From contig NZ_CP113116.1 in the NCBI RefSeq assembly GCF_026625985.1, forward strand, positions 4,402,001 through 4,466,000: 64,000 nucleotides of DNA, written 5' to 3'. Below the pieces are notes generated by a model. It did not search any database. It was given only the letters and a program-made list of their open reading frames with translations, and was not told the origin of the DNA. Position numbers and translations under genes: made by a program. The DNA comes from Mycobacterium sp. Aquia_213. Its GTDB lineage: Bacteria; Actinomycetota; Actinomycetes; Mycobacteriales; Mycobacteriaceae. Of the stretch, positions 57,493 to 64,000 are shown piece after piece. The stretch's first letter is position 1. Each line of letters opens with the position of its first letter.

Positions 57493-59279
57493 GCGACACC
57501 TGCGATGTGCTTGTCGTCGGCGCCGGACCGGTGGGCGCCACGGCGGCGCTGCTGCTTGCGAGCTATGGCATCGACTGCACCGTGGTGGAATCACGCCACG
57601 AGCCACAACGCCACCCCGCTGCGCACGTGCTCTCGACGCGGTCGATGGAGATTTGGCGCGAGATCGGCCTCGAGCGCGACATCCGCGGATTGAGCGCCCC
57701 CATCCACGAGCTGCGGTGCATCGCGTACTGCACCACCTTCGCCGGGCCCGAGCTCGGGCGGGTGCCACTGGCCGACTTGCCCGACGCGCAGATGGATGCG
57801 ATCGAATCGATCAGCCCTACCCGCAGTGCACACCTACCCCAGAACGTGCTGGAACCGCTGCTCTGGCAACGCCTGCGCAACAGTGATCGCATCAATCTGT
57901 GTACCGGCTGGCGGTACCAGTCCCACACCGACGGCCCAGACGGCGTCGAGGTCACTGTCGCCGACACCACTGCCGGATCCCGCCGAACGATCGTGGCGCG
58001 CTACGTCATCGCGGCCGACGGTGCAGCCAGCACTGTGCGGCGTGCGCTAGGGATCACGATGGCGGGCCCGATCCTTCAGAACGTGGTCAGCGTCCTTTTC
58101 TCCGCCGATCTCGAGGCTTTCCGCCGCCACCGCCGCGGCCCGGTCATGTGGACCCACACCGCCAAGGGCCTGGGCGCCACCATCGTGCACCGGGCGCCGG
58201 ACGACCTCGTTTTCCAGATCCCCTACTTTCCGCCGTTTGAGTCGGTGGCAGACTTCACGGCTGCTATCTGCCGCAGGCACATAGGCGATGCGATCGGCGA
58301 TCCCGCTGTCCGCGTTGACATCAAGTCGATCCAGACGTGGGCGATGACCGCCCAAGTCGCCACCGACTACCGGGCGGGCCGCGTGTTCCTGGCTGGCGAT
58401 TCCGCGCACCGGTTTCCGCCCACCGGCGGGCTGGGACTTAACACCGGCGTCGCCGATGTGCACAACCTGGCCTGGAAGCTCGCCTGGGTCCTCGCCGGGC
58501 ACGCCGACGAAGCACTGCTGGACACCTATGACCGAGAACGCCGCCCGGTCGGCGCGGCCGCCACCGCCGACTCGGTAGCCAACTTCGACGGAATGTTCGA
58601 TGTCGTTGCCGCACTGGGGTTACCGCGCCGTGCAGTGCGCATGCTCCCACAAGTCGTCGCTGCTATTCCGGAGTGGGTACCGCGACGTCCCGTGCGTGCC
58701 TTGATCCGTGGGATTACCGCGCTGGGATATCAGCGGTTTCGCCTGGCCGAGTCGCCGGGCCGGATCGGTCAGCGGATCCGCCGCCGGACCGCGGCGGCGA
58801 TCGCAAAGCAGGGCCCGCACTATCGCAGCTGGGGACGCGACCTCGGGGTGCGTTACGAGCGTGGCGCCATGATCGGCGATCGACTGTCGCCACCTGCCAG
58901 CGACCCAGAGTTCTATATCCCCTCTGTGCGCGCCGGCGGCCGGCTGCCGCACATCTGGATTGAGGACGGTGATCGGCGGGTGTCCACTCTGGATCTGGTC
59001 CACCACGACGACCTGACACTACTGGTGTCCGAAGCGAGCCATTCCGTGTGGTCGATTGCGGCGGAAAGGCTTTCGTTGTCGGTGGTGCCGGTCGGCGATG
59101 CTGGGCACGACATATTTCACACCGGCGTCGCTGGCGCCGATCCGGACGCGCTGCTGGTACGCCCCGATGGCCATATCGCCGCCGTGCTGCACTCGGAGCG
59201 GGATGGCGTTCCCCTGCTGCGGCGAGCATTGCACGTCGTCGGCACCTTTGCACCGAGCCGCAAAGGACTGATCGCATGA
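57489..59279 (+). CDS. Class A FAD-dependent aromatic monooxygenase
   Basis: A 596-residue flavoprotein hydroxylase. The dinucleotide motif is VLVVGAGPVGATAALLLASYG, broken by family-typical residues. The DG motif is AADGAASTVRRALG and the second FAD motif is VFLAGDSAHRFPPTGGLGLN. A thioredoxin-like C-terminal domain (~residues 480-590) is present, as in phenol-hydroxylase/PgaE/RdmE-type enzymes. It uses NAD(P)H and oxygen to hydroxylate phenols or resorcinols. In this operon the expected substrate is the aromatic ring made by the DarB/DarA pair, giving a trihydroxy compound or quinone. ATGA overlaps on both sides. Confidence 0.9.
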   Translation: MSDTCDVLVVGAGPVGATAALLLASYGIDCTVVESRHEPQRHPAAHVLSTRSMEIWREIGLERDIRGLSAPIHELRCIAYCTTFAGPELGRVPLADLPDAQMDAIESISPTRSAHLPQNVLEPLLWQRLRNSDRINLCTGWRYQSHTDGPDGVEVTVADTTAGSRRTIVARYVIAADGAASTVRRALGITMAGPILQNVVSVLFSADLEAFRRHRRGPVMWTHTAKGLGATIVHRAPDDLVFQIPYFPPFESVADFTAAICRRHIGDAIGDPAVRVDIKSIQTWAMTAQVATDYRAGRVFLAGDSAHRFPPTGGLGLNTGVADVHNLAWKLAWVLAGHADEALLDTYDRERRPVGAAATADSVANFDGMFDVVAALGLPRRAVRMLPQVVAAIPEWVPRRPVRALIRGITALGYQRFRLAESPGRIGQRIRRRTAAAIAKQGPHYRSWGRDLGVRYERGAMIGDRLSPPASDPEFYIPSVRAGGRLPHIWIEDGDRRVSTLDLVHHDDLTLLVSEASHSVWSIAAERLSLSVVPVGDAGHDIFHTGVAGADPDALLVRPDGHIAAVLHSERDGVPLLRRALHVVGTFAPSRKGLIA

Positions 59280-59767
59280 ACGACGTTGCGGCACCAGCTG
59301 TCGAGCTGGTGCTACTCACCCACCGGCCGGCGGAGATGACGCAGTGGTGGGCGGCATTGCTCGGCGGGACTCCCCGGCCGCTGAATGCCAGGATGACCGC
59401 CATCCATGGCGACTACCTGCGGGTGGTGATCGAGCGTTCACAGATCGCACTTGACTACCATCCCGAAGCCAGTGGTGTCACCGCCATTAATCTGGCTATG
59501 AGGGATGTGCAGGCGGCATGTCCGGCATTGAACAGGTTGAGCCAGTTGGGTTCTCATCCCCATCGCGCGACCGGTCAACCCGGGGTGACAGCCCTCTGGT
59601 TCCGCGATCCCAATGGCACCGACATAGCCCTGCAACTGCCTGTGGCCATCGGGCACCATGCCACCGCAGCCGGTGTATGGCCCGATGAGGTGGACCCCAA
59701 AGACGTGCTTGCCTATATCAACAGCCAAACATCAGCCACGATCCACCAGCCGCCCGAATCGGAATAG
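59276..59767 (+). CDS. VOC-fold (glyoxalase/dioxygenase-like) protein
   Basis: A 163-residue protein whose ATG overlaps the monooxygenase stop. Paired beta-alpha-beta-beta-beta units are visible: VELVLLTHRPAEMTQWWAAL in the first half, and TALWFRDPNGTDIALQLP, the hallmark closing strand, in the second. Few metal-binding His/Glu residues stand at the usual positions, so it may bind rather than turn over a ligand. VOC proteins in pathways like this act as ring-cleaving dioxygenases, aromatic cyclases or resistance/binding proteins. It is the last gene of the tightly coupled block. Confidence 0.75.
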   Translation: MNDVAAPAVELVLLTHRPAEMTQWWAALLGGTPRPLNARMTAIHGDYLRVVIERSQIALDYHPEASGVTAINLAMRDVQAACPALNRLSQLGSHPHRATGQPGVTALWFRDPNGTDIALQLPVAIGHHATAAGVWPDEVDPKDVLAYINSQTSATIHQPPESE

Positions 59768-59919
59768 CACGCCGTGTCACATCACACTATTCGGCCGAAC
59801 GGACCAGACGCCCGAAGGGAGACGATGGAAGTCCTGGTACATCACTAGGCGCCGAAATACTATGTGAGCTCTCCATTTTCGGCTGACGCTCGCGCAACCG
59901 CTCGCTCTAGGTCAAGGTC

Positions 59920-61014
59920 ATGGTCACTATGTCTACAAGAATTCCCCCCACAAAATTGGTGCGACTCGTTGAGCGTGCTCGCCATCGTCTGGCACTGATC
60001 CAGCTACGGATGGTCCCGCCCTATGCGGCGATGATGGAGTTGATCGTCAGCGCCTGGACGTCACAAGCCATCGCGGTAGCCGTGGAGCTCCGTATCGCCG
60101 ACGCTCTCGACAACGGGCCGATGCGGTTGGAAGAGTTGGCGTCTCGGGTGGAGGCGGATCCCGACGCGCTGCGCCGACTGCTACGGGCATTGATCGGCCG
60201 CGGCATATTTCGTCAGCGCCGTGACGGTCGCTATGCGCTCAACGCGCTCGCTAAGTCGTTGCGTGCCAACGCTCCGCTGTCGGCGGCGGCGATGGCCCAG
60301 ATGGTGGGTTCGCGCCAACACCGCGAACATTGGAGCTATCTAGTAGACGCGATCAGAACTGGCAAGGCGGTTCTTCCGGTCCTGCACGGCATGGAAGCCT
60401 TCGACTACCTCGTCGGGCAGCCCGAGCTCAATGAAGTTTTCAACCGCGCCATGGCCGACACCACCGAGATGGCGGTGGATTACCTGATGGCCGCCTATTC
60501 GTTCGACGACTACCAGACCGTTATCGATGTTGGCGGTGGGGTCGGCCGCCTGCTTTCTGCCATCCTCAAGGCGACCCCGACCGCGCGAGGGGTTCTCTAC
60601 GACCTGCCGCATGCCCTCGCCGAAGCCCCACCAGTGTTGCGTCAGCACAACGTCACAGATCGAGTGGAGTTACTGGAGGGATCGTTCTTCGACAGCGTTC
60701 CCACGGGTGGCGATGTCTACGTGCTCAAGATGATCCTGCATGACTGGCCCGACGACAAGGCGGTTGAGATTCTCCAGAGCGTCCGCTCGGCGGCGAAGGT
60801 CGGCACAAAGGTATTGGTGATCGATTGCGTGATCCCAGACCACGATCGCGAATTCTTCGGTCATTGGACGGATTTGGAGATGCTGCTGCTGCAGGCTGGA
60901 CGCGAGCGAACGGTGCCGGAGTACCGCAGTCTTCTCGAGCGCGCCGGATTCCGGCTGACCCGATGGGTGCCCACTGCCTCACCACTGAGCTTCGTCGAGG
61001 CCGAGGCCGTCTAG
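59920..61014 (+). CDS. SAM-dependent O-methyltransferase
   Basis: A 364-residue methyltransferase of the caffeate/hydroxyneurosporene type. The N-terminal helical dimerisation/winged domain includes VELRIADALDNGPMRLEELA. The SAM site is VIDVGGGVGRLLSAI (~residues 201-215), and the catalytic His274 lies in MILHDWPDDKA. Such enzymes methylate phenolic hydroxyls. It is separated by 152 bases from the coupled block but reads in the same direction. It fits as the step that caps a hydroxyl on the resorcinol or quinol. An ATG three codons later is an alternative start. Confidence 0.88.
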   Translation: MVTMSTRIPPTKLVRLVERARHRLALIQLRMVPPYAAMMELIVSAWTSQAIAVAVELRIADALDNGPMRLEELASRVEADPDALRRLLRALIGRGIFRQRRDGRYALNALAKSLRANAPLSAAAMAQMVGSRQHREHWSYLVDAIRTGKAVLPVLHGMEAFDYLVGQPELNEVFNRAMADTTEMAVDYLMAAYSFDDYQTVIDVGGGVGRLLSAILKATPTARGVLYDLPHALAEAPPVLRQHNVTDRVELLEGSFFDSVPTGGDVYVLKMILHDWPDDKAVEILQSVRSAAKVGTKVLVIDCVIPDHDREFFGHWTDLEMLLLQAGRERTVPEYRSLLERAGFRLTRWVPTASPLSFVEAEAV

Positions 61015-61177
61015 TTCAGATGTGGGGATCACACTGACGGCATTGAACAACTCAGGGCGTGCGACCGTTGTGGTAGTAGAAGATCGCAGTATGTCGACAC
61101 CGCAGTGGGCGAACAGCGAGATAGGTTGCCTGTCCGATGATTTGGACGGCAGCACCGAAACGAAAGGATGATTCCCG

Positions 61178-62389
61178 ATGACGTTCTCGCTGGCCCTGTC
61201 CGATGAACAGCAACAACTGCGCGATTGGGTGCATGAGTTCTCCCACAAGGTAATTCGCCCGGCCGCGTTCGACTGGGATGACCGCGAGGAGACCCCGTGG
61301 CCGATCTTGCAGGAGGCCGCCGGCATCGGGCTCTACGGCGACGACATTTTGATGACACTCCTGGGAGACCCGACTGGACAGGGCTTTCCGATCCTGGCCG
61401 AGGAGCTGTTCTGGGGTGACGCCGGAATCGCGCTGTCGATCATGGGAAGCACGCTCGCCGCCGTTGGCATCATCGCTTCCGGCACCGCCGAGCAGATCGC
61501 GCACTGGGTGCCCCAGTGTTATGGCACCGACAAGGACGTCAAGGTGGGCGCGTTCTGTTCGTCAGAGCCAGAGGCCGGCTCCGATGTGGCGAACATGCTG
61601 ACCACGGCCAAATATGATGAAGCGTCCGATGAATGGATGATCTCAGGCCAGAAGGCGTGGGTGACAAACGGTGGCGTAGCCGACGTTCTGGTAGTCCAGG
61701 CGGTGGTCGAACCTGGACTCGGCGCACGCGGACAGGCGGCGTTCGTCATGAGCGCCGACACTGCCGGCATTGCGGCGCCGCGGAAGCTGCGCAAGCACGG
61801 TTTGCGTGCCTCAAACACCGCGGACATATTCTTCGACGCCGTGCGGGTTCCGGGCGGTGCCCTGCTCGGCGGCAAAGACAGGCTCGACGAGAAGCTCGCG
61901 CGTGCACGCGAAGGTCGGAAGACGTCCCAGCAGGCGGCGATGGCAACCTTTGAGCTGTCGCGGCCCACCGTCGGGGCGATGGCGGTCGGAGTCGCCCGTG
62001 CGGCCTACGAGTACGCACTCGACTACGCGAAGGAGCGGGTTGTCTTCGGGCGACCCATTATCGAGAAGCAAGCCATCTCGTTTCTCCTCGCCGATATCGC
62101 CACCGAGATCGACGCGGCGCGGCTGCTCGTCAGGCGCGCGGCATGGATGGGCGCAACCGGTCAGAAGTTCGCCTCCGCGGAGGGGTCAATGAGCAAGCTG
62201 AAGGCCGGCCGGGTAGCGGTGTGGACGACGGAACGCGCCATCCAGATCCTCGGCGGAAATGGTTACACGCGCGAATACCCGGTCGAGCGGATGCACCGCG
62301 ACGCTAAGGTCTTCGACATCTTCGAGGGAACCGAGCAGATCCAACAACTGGTTATCGCCCGCTCGATCAGCGGGCTCCGGTTGCAGTGA
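61178..62389 (+). CDS. Acyl-CoA dehydrogenase
   Basis: A 403-residue flavoprotein with GAAAGG upstream. The family signatures are SSEPEAGSDVANMLTTA, WVTNGGVADVLVV, FGRPIIEKQAISFLLADI and the C-terminal ILGGNGYTREYPVERMHRDA. The base Glu is in FEGTEQIQQLVIARSI. It dehydrogenates acyl-CoA to trans-2-enoyl-CoA. That is notable here, because DarB-type enzymes need an alpha,beta-unsaturated acyl partner. A gap of 163 bases from the methyltransferase leaves co-transcription open. Confidence 0.92.
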   Translation: MTFSLALSDEQQQLRDWVHEFSHKVIRPAAFDWDDREETPWPILQEAAGIGLYGDDILMTLLGDPTGQGFPILAEELFWGDAGIALSIMGSTLAAVGIIASGTAEQIAHWVPQCYGTDKDVKVGAFCSSEPEAGSDVANMLTTAKYDEASDEWMISGQKAWVTNGGVADVLVVQAVVEPGLGARGQAAFVMSADTAGIAAPRKLRKHGLRASNTADIFFDAVRVPGGALLGGKDRLDEKLARAREGRKTSQQAAMATFELSRPTVGAMAVGVARAAYEYALDYAKERVVFGRPIIEKQAISFLLADIATEIDAARLLVRRAAWMGATGQKFASAEGSMSKLKAGRVAVWTTERAIQILGGNGYTREYPVERMHRDAKVFDIFEGTEQIQQLVIARSISGLRLQ

Positions 62390-62588
62390 AACCGGCAGGT
62401 TGGCCCAAAGCCCACCGGAACACGCCCGCGCCGGCTTCAACGGACGCTGCGAGGAAGCTGACGCCCAAGCCGCGTTCCGACGCATCTGCCGCGAACCCAT
62501 CGGGCCGTTAGCCGAGCCCTGGCAGCTCGGCCCCCCGTTCGCTGCTGTGAAGAGACCTACATCGGCGCCGGCCTTTTTGACGGCGTCC

Positions 62589-64000
62589 TTACCCACGGTG
62601 GCGGGCGATCCGCCCGCTGTGGCTGAAGCGGGCGGCGCGGCGCTGGATGCGGTGCATTTGTCCCCGGGTGCGGTGTGGCCGCCCGGCCAGGTGCATCGGG
62701 TCGGCGTAGAACACCGTCTTGGTCACCTCGACGATTACCAGGTAGACGATCGTGAACAGGACCAGCGCCGCGAAGAACAGCCACGGCAGGGTAGTGAACC
62801 CGAGTTGGTGTGCCAGCGGTGAGACGGTGAGCGCAACGCCGATGACGACGACCGCGAATGCGGCCAGTGTTAACACCAGACCGGGTCTGCTGCGGACGAA
62901 CGGCACCCGCCGGGTGCGGATCGCGAAGATGATCAGCGTCTGGGTGGCCAGCGACTCCACGAACCAGCCGGTGCGGAACTCCACCGGCCCGGCATTCAGC
63001 ATACCCAGCATCAATCCGAACGTCAGGAAGTCGAACAGCGAGCTGATCGGACCGAACGTCAGCATGAACCGGCGGATGAACGCGATGTTCCAGTGCGACG
63101 GTGCGAGCAACTGCTCCTCATCTACCCGGTCGGTGGGGATCGCCAACTGGGAGCTGTCATAGAGCAGGTTGTTCAGCAGGATCTGGCTGGGCAGCATCGG
63201 CAGGAACGTCAGCACCGCAGAGGCGGCGGCTGCGCTGAACATGTTTCCGAAATTGCTTGAGGTGCCCATTAGCACGTACTTGATGGTGTTGGCGAAGATG
63301 CGCCGACCCTCGGCCACACCCATCGCCAGCACACTCAGATCCTTCTCCAGCAGCACCACGTCGGCGGCGTCTTTGGCAACGTCGGCGGCGGTGTCCACCG
63401 AGATCCCGACGTCGGCCGCGTGCAGGGCTAGCGCGTCGTTGACGCCGTCGCCCAGGAAGGCGACCGACCGTCCGGTGCGCCGCAACGAGACGATCAGCCG
63501 TGCTTTCTGCTCGGGCGAGATCCGGGCGAAGATGGTGTTGTCGCGCGCCGCGTCGTCGAATCTGGCGTCGTCGAGGGTGTCCATCGCGGCGCCGGTGACC
63601 GTGCCCTTGGACGGCAAACCCAAATCGGCGCATACCTTTTCGGCGACCTTAGGATTGTCCCCGGTAGCCACCTTGAGTTCGATGCCCAGCGCCGCCAGTT
63701 GTGCCAGCGAATCGCGCGCCGCGGCCTTCGGCTCGTCTGCGAACACCAAGAAGCCATCCAGCACAAGGCCGCATTCGTCTTCGGCGGTGAGCGCGGTCAG
63801 CTCCGGCGCGGGCTTGCTGGCCACCGCCACCACCCGGCGGCCGCTGGTGAACAGTGTGGCCAGCGTGCCCTGCGCCGCGTCGGGTACCCCCTCGCATTTC
63901 TGCAGCACTTGCTCGGGTGCGCCCTTGACCACCAGCACGCGGCTGCCGGCGTCGTCGAGGAGTGTTGAGGTTGCCCGCCGAGCATGGTCGAACGGCAGCG
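62589..64000 (-). CDS. mgtA: Mg2+-type P-type ATPase (MgtA-like), C-terminal part
   Basis: The gene runs leftwards and its N-terminal half lies beyond the right edge; about 470 C-terminal residues are visible. The nucleotide-binding domain shows VLVVKGAPEQVLQKCE, and the phosphorylation-domain hinge shows VATGDNPKVAEK and VAFLGDGVNDALALH. Six C-terminal helices follow (LMGTSSNFGNMFS, PSQILLNNLLYDSSQL). The NNLLYD and FGPISSLFDF patterns are those of P3B magnesium importers MgtA/MgtB. The phosphorylated Asp itself is outside the window. It imports Mg2+ (or Ni2+) across the inner membrane using ATP. It is convergent with the acyl-CoA dehydrogenase; the 199-base gap between them shows no clear hairpin. 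Confidence 0.9.
   Translation of the reverse strand, partial: LPFDHARRATSTLLDDAGSRVLVVKGAPEQVLQKCEGVPDAAQGTLATLFTSGRRVVAVASKPAPELTALTAEDECGLVLDGFLVFADEPKAAARDSLAQLAALGIELKVATGDNPKVAEKVCADLGLPSKGTVTGAAMDTLDDARFDDAARDNTIFARISPEQKARLIVSLRRTGRSVAFLGDGVNDALALHAADVGISVDTAADVAKDAADVVLLEKDLSVLAMGVAEGRRIFANTIKYVLMGTSSNFGNMFSAAAASAVLTFLPMLPSQILLNNLLYDSSQLAIPTDRVDEEQLLAPSHWNIAFIRRFMLTFGPISSLFDFLTFGLMLGMLNAGPVEFRTGWFVESLATQTLIIFAIRTRRVPFVRSRPGLVLTLAAFAVVVIGVALTVSPLAHQLGFTTLPWLFFAALVLFTIVYLVIVEVTKTVFYADPMHLAGRPHRTRGQMHRIQRRAARFSHSGRIARHRG

Noticed and set aside
1..64000. CRISPR arrays, IS elements, prophage genes
   Set aside because: No regularly spaced repeats, transposase, integrase or phage structural motifs were seen in any frame.

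Overview
The window looks like a chromosomal segment of a non-tuberculous Mycobacterium. It has high GC with GTG and ATG starts. Typical mycobacterial families are present: an MmpS/MmpL pair, an EspC-like/WXG-type secretion pair, a PstS1 (38-kDa antigen) homologue, a haemophore-like protein, large KatE, DesA3-like desaturase, a Pks7/Mas-type polyketide synthase and an RslA-like anti-sigma factor. No rRNA, complete tRNA, insertion sequence, integrase or CRISPR array was found. The species cannot be fixed from sequence reading alone.

Left part (1-25990). After the start of a luciferase-like oxidoreductase comes a four-gene ESX-type polymorphic toxin cassette read leftwards: EspC-like partner, toxin, candidate immunity protein, Imm63-like protein. 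Then follow an SDR enzyme, a lone PstS1 homologue with an altered ligand site, a membrane-anchored Mrr-like nuclease and a CAP-domain protein. From about 7.5 to 18 kb lies a block with a stress-response flavour: STAS regulator, alpha/beta hydrolase, fatty acid desaturase, AI-2E-type membrane protein, KatE, zinc alcohol dehydrogenase, transaldolase, a small anchored surface protein and a GAF-ANTAR regulator. From 18 to 26 kb are a haemophore-like protein, an HD-domain protein, two overlapping surface hydrolases, a tiny amidohydrolase pseudogene, a Tat-exported peptidoglycan amidase, an SDR with a four-cysteine knuckle and an enoyl-CoA hydratase.

Middle part (26039-49727). A single-module, fully reducing KS-AT-DH-ER-KR-ACP polyketide synthase (methylmalonyl-type AT) stands alone. 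It is followed by redox/cupin genes around a shortened MalT/LuxR regulator and a MocR regulator, a DHA2 MFS exporter, and an MmpS-MmpL pair. Next comes an SDR-cupin-RidA group converging on a nitrilase. A 43-bp double-palindrome operator is present in the same layout and spacing in front of two + strand units (37058-37100 and 44265-44307), suggesting one shared regulator. An anti-sigma factor gene without a sigma partner and degenerate tRNA/tmRNA-like fragments lie at the right edge of this part.

Right part (49728-62389). This is the most interesting region: eight + strand genes that are translationally coupled or nearly so, plus two more just downstream. They encode a StlD/DarB-type ketosynthase, a DarA-type flavodoxin-fold dialkylresorcinol enzyme, a discrete ACP, a KS-AT-ACP synthase with a malonyl-type AT, a type II thioesterase, a fatty-acyl-AMP-ligase-like FadD, a class A FAD monooxygenase, a VOC-fold protein, an O-methyltransferase and an acyl-CoA dehydrogenase. 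Read together they suggest a pathway to a hydroxylated, O-methylated dialkylresorcinol or quinone lipid. This would be a mycobacterial version of chemistry known mainly from Gram-negative dialkylresorcinol/flexirubin producers. The window ends inside an MgtA-type P-type ATPase.
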